Part shown: positions 21,385 to 32,690 of the stretch, piece by piece
How the letters are laid out: each line of letters starts with the position of its first letter
Position numbering within the stretch: the first letter of the stretch is position 1
Assembly (NCBI RefSeq): GCF_030272615.1
Contig: NC_081410.1
Coordinates: 255,737,533-255,801,532, forward strand
Direction of reading: 5' to 3'
Origin: Cryptomeria japonica
Taxonomy: Eukaryota > Streptophyta > Pinopsida > Cupressales > Cupressaceae
DNA length: 64,000 nucleotides
The notes under the pieces: generated by a model
Databases searched by the model: none
Told to the model about the DNA's origin: nothing
The model's input: only the letters and a program-made list of their open reading frames with translations
Program-made: the position numbers and the translations under genes

Positions 21385-22447
21385 TGTTGAACACTACTGG
21401 AAGCTAAGAGGGGAGGTGGTGAATCAACATTCACAAAAACTTGAATATATTGTCATTTAACAATTGCAATTATCCCAATTTAACTACATAAAAGGAAACA
21501 ACACAAACACCTAAACACTCTCTCAAGAACAACAAGATTTTTATGTAGAAAACCCAAATTGGGAAAAACCACAATGAGATTCAACTCACACTATATAATA
21601 ACTATTTTACAATGAACAAGGCTTCTTTCCAAAAAGAGTTTACCACTCCATAATTCCAGACTGAGGCACACAACCTTAGGAAATATACAAAAGAGGACTT
21701 TCTCAACTAAAGATCACTTCTTCGGGGAAAGATACCAAACTTCTCTCCCAATTCAAAAGAAATAGTAAATTGAACTGTGTACAAATAGCATCTATTATAA
21801 TGTAGATAATAGTTCATAGTGAATACTCATCTATTTGCTCAATACCTCAATGAATCTTCACACAACTTTCATATCCATCAAATTATATCGCATCTGACAC
21901 CCACTCATATCACCATCCATATATATATATATCTAACATAACCAATTCACTCAATATATATCAATCAGATCCAAAATAACCTTTACTAGGTTAGCCAAAA
22001 AATATGAAACATGTACATAGAATCAACCCAAAAATACATCATTTGGAAGGTATAAGAAACATGTGATGGTTCATACCAAGTCAGCGCACCTTCCAATTAA
22101 CACCGAAAACCTTATGCACAACCGCTTAGACCAATATGCTCAAACCGATACAATACTTGATTTGGTAAACACATACCATCTTGTTCCGAACCTAAAGAAA
22201 ATGGTACGCCCCAAGAGAACTACAACATCTTGATCTGCAACATATTCAAGATAAGCAAAGTAATCCAAATGGATAACATAATACCAGAGATATATCTAGT
22301 ACAAAAATTCATTTTAAACCACAATAAGTTTCACCAGAGCAGACATAAGAGAGAATACAAATATTTTTGAACCACATAAGGAATTCCATACTTTTGAAAA
22401 CACATAAAATCATTATCATACTTCCTTTCAATAGTATAACATGAATA
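21385..22447 (-). repeat. LARD-B left LTR, part 1
   Basis: Aligns with 33615-34684, for example TGTTGAACACTAC, CTAAGAGGGGAGG and AACCCAAATTGGGAAAAACC. A (TA)n run lies near 21919-21932. It is broken at GAATA by copia C and continues at 29900. Confidence 0.88.
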
Positions 22448-23000
22448 TGTTGGCATTATGTGAACTGATATGAGGACATAATGAGATTGTATATTGTCAT
22501 TGATGTCAATATGTTGAAGAGGTGTGGATCGGCATATGTGAGAACCGATATAACACTGTGAACCAACATTTGTGCCAAAGTGAAGCAGTGTGCTTGTTCA
22601 TGATGAACCAGCATATAGTTATGGGAACCAGCATATGGAAGTACTGTATGACTACCAGTTGGTAGTCTCAACTTTAGGGTTTCCGATTGATGTACTTCAA
22701 GCCTATGTGGCTCAACCGATGATATTGTGTGATGAGTTAGCATTGTAAAGAAGAACAGATCATGTTGCCATGTAAGCCTATGTGCGTGAAGGATCTTGCA
22801 TGAGGGAGATTGTTCCTATCTACCTCGGGAATGTGCGAAGTCTGTAAAATGGTGATAACATGTGATGGGTTATCAGCCGCCATAAAATTGGTGGAAATGG
22901 ACGATGGAGAATGTCTTGAGTTTGGATCGAGATCTACTGCGTTTAATGCAGTGTGCTCAATGGTCAAGATTGAACCATTTGAATTCCTTAACCTAATAGG

Positions 23001-23018
23001 TTTAGGGTTTAGGGTTTA
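23001..23018 (+). repeat. Telomere-like motif in copia LTR
   Basis: TTTAGGGTTTAGGGTTTA, two and a half plant telomere units, also at 28919-28936 in the other LTR. It is therefore a fixed part of this LTR, not a telomere remnant. Confidence 0.85.
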
Positions 23019-23263
23019 TGCTACCAACCTATCTATTTTCCTATAAGGTCAATTTTGTGTCTCTTTCTGAGGTTGTTGGCAAAAGTTGTGTGTGTGTATC
23101 CAAGAGAAGGGATACATGATTCTTGCCATACCAAAAGGAGAGAAGTGATACCTGCAGAGTGTAAGTGCAGAAGGTGAAGAGGAGCTTAAGCGGATCTGCA
23201 TTGGCATTGAGTGCTGTTACCAGATCATTGTAATACCTATTGATCTCTAACCACCTCAACAAC

Positions 23264-23520
23264 TAGAAAATCCCTTAACAGGGTAGCCTTAACCAGCTTG
23301 CTAAAAATCCTTTAACAGGGTAATTCAAAGCTACTGAGTTCGAAATCCTTTAGCTATTGAGTTCTTGAAATCCTCTAACAAGGTAACCTTTAACAGGGTT
23401 TGGCCCTTAACCGGGTATTGTAGCCATCTCTTAACAGGGTGATCCCTAACAGGATATGTTCCTAGCAGAATCTATTGTAATGTCTTTAACCGGACAAGGC
23501 TTCTAACAGAGTGGACATCT
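23264..23520 (+). repeat. TTTAACAGGGTAA array in copia LTR
   Basis: About ten degenerate copies of (A/T)CCTTTAACAGGGTAA spaced 15-40 bp, for example CCCTTAACAGGGTAG, CCTTTAACAGGGTAA, CCTTTAACAGGGTTT and TCTTAACAGGGTGA. The array is repeated at 29178-29440 in the other LTR. Confidence 0.75.
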
Positions 23521-23983
23521 AAAGAGTTCAAAAAATAGCTTGTGGGTATTCATCGCCACCATGGTTTTTCCTAGTTGGGTTTCCACGTGAAAAATATGTG
23601 TGTCATGTGTGATGCTTTTATCTTGTCATGCTTTGCTATTGTTTGTCAAGCATATGATGGTTCTGTGTTTTATGCCTGTCAATAAAACATGTTGAACTAG
23701 CTGTTATTATGGTCTGATGATAGATTACCTGTTTATGCATAAGGATGAAATGGTAGTGTAGTCTCGAGTTGAGTGAAAAGATAAGTGAGTAACTGGTTAA
23801 TGCTTGACTCAGACATTCTTAGCTTTATCGGTTGCACTCTGTTTCAAACCGGTATCACTATTTGCCAGTCATTTGAAGTGTTTGTTGTCAAATGAGTTTT
23901 GGACTATATTTTTGTTTGTACTGATATCACCCCCCCCTCTTAGTACCGGTTTGGTACTGTTCACTCATCATTGAGTTATTAAT

Positions 23984-23995
23984 TGGTATCATAGC
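23984..23995 (+). promoter_or_regulatory. Primer-binding site of copia C
   Basis: TGGTATCATAGC, one mismatch from the initiator-Met tRNA primer site TGGTATCAGAGC, two bases after the LTR. Confidence 0.85.
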
Positions 23996-24052
23996 ATCCT
24001 CCAGGTCCTCTGTGTTATAAACTTAACCACTTGAGGTAAAGATCCCAGTCAA

Positions 24053-24935
24053 ATGATGAAGAGGGAAGGTCCAAAGTTTAACAGGGAAAATTTCAATATA
24101 TGGAAAGATAGGATGAAGATATACATCAGAAGCATGGGTGCTCAACACTGGAGCTATGTTGAGAATGTCTATGTTGCCCCTACCGGTACTCTCATCGATG
24201 ACCAAAAGAGAGAGATACAGGAAAATGGGCAAGTCATGGAATCCCTAATTAGTAGTTTATCTGACATTGAGTTTATTGATCAAGGTAAATCCCAAAGAGG
24301 TATGGGATACTCTTGAAAATATCTATGGCGGTGATGAGCATGCAAAATAGGATAATGAAGAAATACTGAGAGGGAAGTTTGAAGATATGCGGATGGTTGA
24401 AGGTGAGACCATTCAACAGTATGGAATAAGAATCAAAACTATTATTGGAGATATCAAGAGTGCAGGTGGTAAAATAGAAGACTCCACTGTGGTAAGCAAA
24501 GTCCCGAGATCCCTATTGCCGATCTATGCAATAAGGGTTGCTGCTATTAAGGAGCTGAGATCAATAGACAAGACTAAGGTATCCTTAGACTCCATCATAG
24601 TAAAGTTGACAGCCTATGAACTAAATAGTTTTGATGGCAGTGTTCAAAAGACTGAATCAACTTTTAAAGCTTCTGCTATACTATCCAGAAAAGGAAAAGA
24701 AGCTAGAACTAGTGGTGAACCAAGAAAGAGTAGAGAAATGGATGATTAGGAGATTTTGATGGCATTTGAAGCTCTCCTTGCCAGGAAACTTCCTAAAGGA
24801 ACCGACAAATACAAAGGTAAGCTACCTTTGAAATGCTTTTCTTGCAACCAGATAGGACATATTGTTGTAAACTGTCCTAATGGCGACAAAAAGGACAAAC
24901 CAAAAAGGTTCAAGAAATTCAAAGGAGGAAACTGA
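24053..24935 (+). pseudogene. Copia C gag
   Basis: The ATG at 24053 opens PKFNRENFNIWKDRMKIYI, the N-terminal copia gag (UBN2-type) pattern. A 1-bp shift near 24290 moves it into the pol frame, then come TAG stops at 24348 and 24747. The zinc knuckle CFSCNQIGHIVVNC (CX2CX4HX4C) is at 24834-24875, followed by a Lys-rich tail. The capsid half GETIQQYGIRIKTI is in the same frame as pol, so gag and pol were one polyprotein. Confidence 0.9.
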
Positions 24936-25382
24936 AGAAACTATTTTTTGGCAGTTGATGAAGGTGTCACAGATGGAGAATCAGAGGATGAAGAAAATGA
25001 AGATATTGTGTTTTTTTCTGTCAAGGAAGATGTGTCAGACAAGAAGGCTCTTGTCTCCTGGTTTGATAATTCCAATGAGTTGATCATTGATAGTGGCTGT
25101 TCTCACCATATGACTGGTGACCGGAGCAAGTTTCTATCCTTGGAGGAGTATGATGGTGGTGTGGTTTGCTTTTGAAATGATGCACCATGCATGGTCAAAG
25201 GTAGAGGGTCCATCTCTCTGAATGGAAAGAGTAGTGCTAACAATGTGTATTGGGTTGATGGTCTTAGACACAACCTTCTGAGTGTTGCCCAGCTGAATGA
25301 CAGTGGCCTCACTTTGGAATTCAAGAATGGAGTTTGTAGAATCAAAGGAAAGAATGGTGAATTGGTGGACACTGACATGTAG
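24936..25382 (+). pseudogene. Copia C aspartic protease
   Basis: Acidic linker, then ELIIDSGCSHHMTGD with the Asp-Ser-Gly site at about 25087-25095. Downstream are GRGSISLNG and NVYWVDGLRHNLLSVAQL, standard for copia protease. Stops: TGA at 24933 and 25173, TAG at 25380. Confidence 0.92.
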
Positions 25383-26273
25383 ACCAAAGGTAACCTATTT
25401 CATCTGAATGCAAATATAAGTACTTGTCTTATGGCTAAATTTGATGATAGCTAGATATGGCATAGGAGACTCTGCCATGTAAACTTTGATAACATTGTAA
25501 AGGCCAGTAAGATCAAGGCAGTTAGAGGGTTGCTGGTGCTAAGTAAACCAGATAATACCTTGTGTAGAGAGTGTCAATTGGGGAAAATATCTTCCTCAAC
25601 CTTTAAAGGTAAATCTTTCACTACTGACAACTTGCTTGATCTTGTGCATACTGATTTGTGTGGTCCTATGAAAACTAGGAGTGTGCAGGGTGATAGGTAC
25701 TTCATGATTCTCACTGATGACTACTCAAGAATGATGTGGGTCACATTCTTGAAAGACAAGTCTAAAGCCTTTGTAAAGTTTAAAGCTTTTAGAGCATTAG
25801 TGTAGAAGGAAAGTGGTAAAAGAATCAAGTGCTTGAGAAATGATCAAGGAGGGGAATTCACTTCCAGTGAATTCAACAAGTACTATGAAGAACATGGCAT
25901 CAAGAGGCAATTTTTTTCCCCCCGGACTCCACAACAGAATGGCCTAGTAGAGAGGAATAACCGGACTGTGGTTGAAGCAGCTAGAACCATGTTGATTCAA
26001 GGAAAGGTAGCTGACACCTTTTGGAGAGAAGCCGTGAGCACTGCAGTCTATACAATGAACCAGGTACTCATCAAGAAAGGTAAGGATAAAACTCCTTATG
26101 AGTATTGGATCGGTAAGACACCCGTGGTTAGCTACTTTAGAGTCTTTGGTAGCAAATGTTACATCAAGAGGAGTGAACACCAGAGCAAATTTGATGCAAA
26201 ATGTGATGAGGGAATATTCCTAAGATATTCCACCAAGAGCAAAGCTCTCAAGTGCTTCAACAATAGGACTTAG
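25383..26273 (+). pseudogene. Copia C integrase
   Basis: Zinc-binding part: IWHRRLCHVN...CRECQLGK. Core: DLVHTDLCGPM (first Asp), LRNDQGGEF (second Asp), SPRTPQQNGLVERNNRT (Glu). The catalytic triad is intact. TAG stops at 25452, 25803 and 26271 interrupt it. The C-terminal FRVFGSKCYI block is present. Confidence 0.93.
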
Positions 26274-26279
26274 AGAATT

Positions 26280-27314
26280 ATGGAAAGCATCAATGTAAGA
26301 GTTGATGAAACCTCTGAGAAAACAGAGGAAACCAAAAGTGAGCAAGCGGTAAACAAATCGATTGCAACCTTCTGGGAATCGGTTGTCAGTCAACCGAGTA
26401 CCAGTAACAATGTTCCTACACCAGCAGATGTAGATGCTGATACTGATGGAGATGAGGATGAAGAAGAAAAGCAAGAGGAATCTATGAAGACCATTCTTTG
26501 GTATTTCAAGCTGAATCATGATCCTAAGCAGATCATAGGAGATAAGGATGCAGGAATCCTTACAAGAAGAAAAGTTAGAGAAAACTCATGTATGATCTCT
26601 GAATTCGAGCCTAAAACATTCAAAGAGGCACATAAGGATGAAGAATGGATCAAGGCAATGGAAGAGGAACTTGACCAGATAGAGAAAAATGGTACATGGT
26701 CCTTGGTACCCAGACCGGAGCACAAAAATGTCATTGGTACCAAACGGGTCTTCAGAAATAAGCTGAATGAGGATGGCACAATGATTAGGAACAAATCCAG
26801 ACTGGTGTGCAAAGGATATGCCCAAGAAGAAGGAGAAGACTATGGAGAAACCTTTACTCCTGTAGCCAAATTGGAAGGAGGTCATATGCTTCTCACATAT
26901 GCAACATTTAAAGGCTTCAAAGTATATCAAATGGATATAAAATTTGCATTCCTAAATGGTGTACTTGAAGAGGAGGTGTATATAGAGAAACTAGATATGT
27001 TTGCCCTATGTGAAGACAGTGACATGGTATGTAGGCTACATAAAGCCTTATATGGGCTAAAGTAGGCACCTAGAGCATGGTATGAACACCTACATTCCCA
27101 TCTTGTGAAGATTGGATTTGAGAGAACAAGTGAAGATAGCAATATCTACTTGAAGTATGAAGGAGATCAGATCCTGATCTGTGAGGTATTTGTTGATGAC
27201 ATTATCTTTGGTGGAGATGACAAGATGAGTCATGAATTTGCAGATGAGATGAAGAAAGAGTTTGAGATGTCACTTATAGGGGAGATTAAGTTATTCATTG
27301 GACTACAAATCTAG
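26280..27314 (+). pseudogene. Copia C reverse transcriptase
   Basis: An acidic linker (26400-26500) precedes the RVT_2 start WIKAMEEELDQIEKNGTW. Catalytic blocks are YQMDIKFAFLNG (near 26928) and FVDDIIFGG at 27189 (FVDD in place of the usual YVDD). LYGLK-stop-APRAW at 27063 has TAG where the family has an invariant Gln. A further TAG is at 27312. Confidence 0.94.
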
Positions 27315-28142
27315 CAAATGAAGGATGGAATCTTTATCACTCAGTCCAAGTATGTCAAAGACGTGTTGAAGACCTTTGGCATGGAAGATAGCAAACTGGT
27401 TGGTACACTGATGGTGACTGGTTGTAAACTATCCAAAGAGGATGACTCTGCATTAGTTGATGAGAAGGAATACCAATCAATGATTGGTAAGTTGCATTAT
27501 GTAGTGCATAGCAGACTAGATATTGCACATGCAGTTGGCATTACTACAAGATTCTAGAAAAGTCCAAGAGAATCCCACCTGGTTATAGTCAAGTAGATTC
27601 TTAATTATCTGAAAGGAACTATTGACTATGGGTTATGGTATCCATACAATAATGATTTTAACCTGAAAGTGTTCACAGATGCTGATTGGGTTGGTAATGT
27701 AGATGACCAGAAGAGCACAACTGGTGGTGCATTCTTCCTTGGTGGTAGACTGGTCTCATGGATGAGTAAAAAGAAGAGTTGTATCTCTCAGTCTACAATG
27801 GAAGCAGAATATGTTGCAGCTTTCATGAACTGCACTCAGACAATTTGGATGAAGCATGTATTGAATGGCTTCAGATTTCCTGTATCTGAGCTGATAAGTA
27901 TATTTTGGGACAATACTAGTGCAATTAATATCTCCAAGAATCCAGTTTTACATTCTAGAACCAAGCACTTTGAGCTTAAGTATCATTTCTTGAGGGAAAA
28001 GGTTCAGAACAAAGAGATTGCAATAGAGTATGTTTCTAGTAAGGAGCAGTTAGCAGACAGATTCACCAAGCTTCTCCCAAAGACTACATTTACATACTTA
28101 AGAGGTGAATTAGGGGTACTGCCGCTTCAGGAGGTGAACTAA
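27315..28142 (+). pseudogene. Copia C RNase H and end of pol
   Basis: RT thumb (SKYVKDVLKTFGM, SMIGKLHYVVHSR), TAG stops at 27555 and 27594, then RNase H: VFTDADWVGNVDDQKSTTGG, QSTMEAEYVA, WDNTSAINISKNP, HSRTKHFELKYHFLRE and QLADRFTKLL. Acidic catalytic positions Asp, Glu and Asp are kept. Natural stop TAA at 28140. Confidence 0.94.
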
Positions 28143-28373
28143 AAGCATATGCTCCACATCAGTCAGGTATTGCATAGTCAAATTTATTTTGGATTGATGT
28201 GTTAAAGGATGCTACTCCTCAGGGGGAGCAACATAATGGAACAGGGAAGCTTGTGCCTCCACTTTGGCATTATTGTCAAAGGGGGAGAAGATGTGAAGCG
28301 TAGAAGATATCTACAGAAATTGGGGGAGAAGATGTGAAGCAGAGAGATATCTTTGTATATTGCCATCAATGCC

Positions 28374-28384
28374 AAAGGGGGAGA
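28374..28384 (+). promoter_or_regulatory. Polypurine tract of copia C
   Basis: AAAGGGGGAGA, one base before the 3' LTR; GGGGGAG runs also occur just upstream at 28218, 28280 and 28322. Confidence 0.85.
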
Positions 28385-28385
28385 T

Positions 28386-29899
28386 TTTTGGCATTATGTG
28401 AACTGGTATGAGGACATAATGACATTGTATGTTGTCATTGATGTCAATATGTTGAAGAGGTGTGAACCGACATATGTGAGAACCGGTATAACACTGTGAA
28501 CCAACATTTGTGCTAAAGTGAAGTGGTGTGCTTGTTCATGATGAACTGGCATATGGAAGTATTGTATGACTACCAGTTGGTAGTCTCAACTTTAGGGTTT
28601 CTGGTTGATGTGCTTCAAGCCTGTGTGGCTCAACCAATGATATTGTGTGATGAGTTAGCATTGTAAAGAAGAATAGATCATGTTGCCACGTAAGCTTGTG
28701 TGCATGAAGGATCTTGCATGAGGGACATTGTTCCTATCTACCTCAGGAATGTGCAAAGTCTGTAAAATGGTGATAACATGTGATGGATTATCAGCCACCA
28801 TAAAATCGGTGGAAATGGATGATGGAGAATGTCTTGAGTTTGGATCAAGATCTGCTGCATTTAATGCAATGTGCTCAACAGTCAGGATTGAACTATTTGA
28901 ATTCCTTAACCTAACAGGTTTAGGGTTTAGGGTTTATGCTACCGACCTATCTGTTTTCCTATAAGGTCGATGTTGTGTCTCTTTTTGAGGTTGTTGGCAA
29001 AAGTTGTGTGTGTGTATTTAAGAGAAGGGATACGTGATTCTTGCCAGACCAAAAGGAGAGAAGTGATACCTGCAAAGTGTAAGTGCAGAAGGTGAAGAGG
29101 AGCTTAAGCGGATCTGCATTGGCATTGAGTGCTAGTTACCAGATCATTATACTATCTATTGATCTCTAACCACCTCAACAGCTGGAAAATCCCTTAATAG
29201 GGTAGCCTTAAGTGGCTTGCTGAAAATCCTTTAACAGGGTAATTCAAAGCTACTGAGTTCGAAATCCTTTAGCTATTGAGTTCTTGAAATCCTCTAACAA
29301 GGTAACCTTTAACAGGGTTTAACCCTTAACTGGGTATTGTAGCCATCCCTTAACAGGGTGATCCCTAACAGGATCGGTTCCTAGCAGAACCTATTGTAAT
29401 GTCTCTAACCGGACAAGGCTTCTAATAGAGCGGACTTCTAAAGAGTTCAAAAAATAGCTTGTGGGTATTCATCCCCACAGTGGTTTTTCCCAGTTGGGTT
29501 TCCATGTGAAAAATATGTGTGTCATGTGTGATGCTTTTATCTTGTCATGCTTTGCTATTGTTTGTCAAGCATATGATGGTTCTATGTTTTATGCCTGTCA
29601 ATAAAACATGTTGAACTAGCTATTATTGTGGTCTGATGATAGATTACCTGTTTATGCATAAGGGTGAAATGGTAGTGTAGTCTCAAGTTGAGTGAAAAGC
29701 TAAGTGAGTAACCGGTTAATGCTTGACTCAAACATTCTTAGCTTTACCGGTTGCACTCTGTTTCAAACCGGTATCACTGTCTTCTAGTCATTTGAAGTGT
29801 TTACTGTCAAACCGGTTTTGGACTATATTTTTGCCTGTACTGATTCACCCCCCTCTCTTAGTACCGGTTTGGTACTATTCGCTCATCATTGAGTTATCA
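28386..29899 (+). repeat. 3' LTR of copia C
   Basis: Starts TTTTGGCATT (G lost from TG) and ends GAGTTATCA. Contains the second copies of the telomere-like motif (28919) and of the AACAGGG array (29178-29440). Confidence 0.92.
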
Positions 29900-30055
29900 G
29901 AATCCACAATTAGTTCTATAACATAAAAATATAAAACAAACATCCAGACCAATAAACTGATACACCATGCAATAGTTGAACATATATACATACATTCAGT
30001 CACTAGCAACAAAGGTTTGACATCAATGACAACAATGATATCCATATGTGCAACA
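29900..30055 (-). repeat. LARD-B left LTR, part 2
   Basis: Continues the interrupted LTR: GAATCCACAATTAG, CATAAAAATATAAAACAAACATC, GACATCAATGACAACAAT, ending GCAACA. It matches 34685-34836. Confidence 0.88.
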
Positions 30056-30056
30056 A

Positions 30057-30067
30057 TCTCCCCCTTT
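30057..30067 (-). promoter_or_regulatory. Polypurine tract of LARD-B
   Basis: Minus strand AAAGGGGGAGA next to the left LTR. It confirms minus orientation. Confidence 0.85.
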
Positions 30068-30879
30068 ATCATTGATGACAAAATAAAATAAAATAAATTT
30101 CTTTTTTCTCCCCCTATTGATATTTCTCCCCCTTTTGATAACAATGACAAATGGTGACTTGCCAAGTCCAAAAATCATATAGACCAAAAACTGTTACACT
30201 AGAAAGCAATTAGAAATACCTATCAAACATTGCCAAGCTAAATGTCCCTATATTGATTCTTCAAAGAAATAAAAGAAGAGCTCCAGGCATGAATAGTAGT
30301 AGACAAAAACCTTCTTTGACTTTTACAATCCACACATATACTCACTACAACATCAAAGACATATGTATTAACAACACTTTGCTCAACTCTCTCTGCATCA
30401 ACCAATAACTTGAGAAAAATGGTAGTCACAATTCCATAGCATCCTTTAGTCCACAAAATATTTTTTACATATTCTTCTCTTTGTTTTTGTCTCATAGACA
30501 ATAAGGAATGAATATTTCAGGCTTTGGACCTCATTGCACCATTAACATCTTTATAAATGTTGAAGGATTGGGCTAGTTTTGTAAGCTGAGACTCAATAGA
30601 GTCTATTTCATCTTTGAATTGTTTTGTATTCATAAGCTACCTTAGACAATACCTATAAAATTAGGATGCACGGTCTATCATATATCTAAAATCAAACAAA
30701 TTCAACTTAAGATCATGATGTTCCCTTAGGCACCTTTCAGTCATCTTTCTGATACATTTCCTTCAATACAGGGTTCATTGGATCACTATCATCATCAATA
30801 ACAGTAGCCATTTTCTCAATCAACAATTTATCAATACCTCTGGAAGAACATCAACAACATTTAAAGGAACGAGATTGTT

Positions 30880-32353
30880 TCAAAGCAAATATGCAACACA
30901 AACTTGTTCAATAGTGTCCTGATTATAAGATGGAACAATGAGATACAACTCACCAACTCTTTTCAAACCATCAGGCTTCATAAGAATCTCAAGAACTCTA
31001 TTTTCATCAAATGAGCCTTCTTTAGAAGAGGCAGAGGAAGTAACCACCAATTTCCTAGCTGAAGCACTCTTCTGTACACACACCATCTCTAAGATAGCTT
31101 CTGCAAATTTCTTTGATATCCATTTACCTTTCAACACCTTAGAAGAAGAAGCATATACTTCCTTAGATGATCTCTTCACATGCTTTCCTTTTGGCACCAA
31201 TTCAATCTTGCTAGATCTCTTTCCAACACATCTACACATAACCTCTTTATAAGTTCCAAACCTATTTGCATTTACATCCCTAGGGATCTTAAGAATTATG
31301 TCCACAATGTACATACATTCATCTTCAAATACTTCACAAGGAAGCTTATCTACCCATGAAGTCCTAGGAATAATAGCCTCAACAAAATAATTGTCCTTAT
31401 CTACTAGGAAAGTAACATGATCTATATACCATTCAACAATCTTCAGATGAATTTGATTCATTATAATCAACTCTTTCTGAATATATAAAAAAGAAAATGT
31501 GACAAGAAACACCACAATTATCCAAATTATCCAAGTAACCTCTAATCTGAGCACTTACCAGAACATCTCTTCTACATGCAATATGATTCAATATTGTTAG
31601 CACATTGAGCAAGTAAAATACCAAACACACAATAAGTGAACCATACCAAAAGGGGTACATTTCAATCTTTGTCAACCGAAGCTTATCCAATAATTTTTGC
31701 CTCAACAACTCACAAAGATCACAATCAACGTTCTCTTTTACCATCTTGTAAACCATAAATATTATCGTAGAAGAAGTCGAACCTTCACAATTCCTAAAAT
31801 ACACCTTATAAGAGAGTCCTATACTTGCCTATTGGACAACTAAGTCAACAATAGTATCAATTTAGAGTGCTCTCTTGTTAGATACAACACCGGTCAACTT
31901 GTTTACTTCATCATTCCTAGTAGACTTTAACGTAGGCACAATTTAGAATGAACATAAGCTAGTAATATCCCTTACGACTTCTTTCAAAATTTGATATGGT
32001 TGATCCAAGACAATCCCTATTAATTTTTCTCAATTTTTTTTTAATTATCTTCTCATCACAAAACATAGGAAAATCACTCTAGGTATCCAAACCCTTATGC
32101 CCTAGGTTACCATATTCTACCCTAGATCTCTATGTGCCATCTACTAGATGAATTATTTTGATATCATTAAGTATACTATGATCATACTCTTCCAAGGAAA
32201 CATGGATATAACTGAAAATATCTTCTTACATACCACATTATCAGGAACAACAAAAAATACACCAATCAGATCGCTTGACCCCGAAACAAATGGTTTAAAT
32301 TCAGAATTAGGTCTTGCTTCATTGTTACCACTGATGATATTAGGATTTTCCAT
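30880..32353 (-). pseudogene. LARD-B second ORF, unrecognised
   Basis: Minus-strand coding pieces 32153-32353, 31433-31804 and 30880-31554, separated by stops and frameshifts. They include hydrophobic stretches (IVVFLVTFSFLYI; SLIVCLVFYLLNVLTIL) and a long charged tail (VGKRSSKIELVPKGKHVK; KWISKKFAEAIL; DENRVLEILMKPDGLKRVG). No RT, integrase or protease motif. It sits after gag, where an autonomous copia has pol, so pol has been replaced by foreign or rapidly evolving sequence. I do not know its function. Confidence 0.5.
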
Positions 32354-32690
32354 TAAAAAAATATTTCAACAAAAAAGTATCTTGAATTTCTTCTTCATTT
32401 CTCCTCATGTCTTGCTTCTTTTCAATCACAATTGCACAAATGAATTTTGAATAAGCAATATATGTTGTCAATTAAGGTTTCTTCAAAAGTTGATAGATTG
32501 TATACCCAAGGTCACCAAAAAATTTCTGAACCTATAAACTTGCCTAGAATCCACCGAAAATCACTTCCATACCACAAAAAGGTGTAGATGCATCTTCAAT
32601 CTTATTTTTAGTCTTATCAATTGATTTCTTCATCTTCTCCTTTTCCTTATTGATATCAATTTTTCTTTTTAGACCATTAGATTTTTCAAT

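Larger units (their letters stand above)
22448..23981 (+). repeat. 5' LTR of copia C
   Basis: TGTTGGCATTATG...GAGTTATTA; matches 28386-29899 closely apart from short indels. It contains a plant telomere-like TTTAGGG pair (23001), CCTATAAGG near 23040 as a possible TATA box, and a TTTAACAGGGTAA repeat array (23264-23520). Confidence 0.92.
22448..29899 (+). mobile_element. Ty1/copia retrotransposon C, complete but dead
   Basis: LTRs 22448-23981 and 28386-29899 (about 1.5 kb each), primer site at 23984, polypurine tract at 28374, and gag-protease-integrase-RT-RNase H in copia order between them. Flanking 5-mers are GAATA (22443-22447) and GAATC (29900-29904). The uninterrupted LARD-B LTR has GAATC at this spot, so the left copy has mutated. 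One frameshift near 24290 and twelve in-frame stops kill it. Ten of the stops are TAG. Confidence 0.95.

Noticed and set aside
22999-23018. Interstitial telomere
   Set aside because: Only two and a half units, and present at the same place in both LTRs, so it belongs to the retroelement.
24291-28142. TAG as a reassigned or read-through sense codon in copia C
   Set aside because: TGA stops, a frameshift and stops in unrelated elements nearby show ordinary decay; the CAG-to-TAG bias is better explained by deamination at CHG sites.
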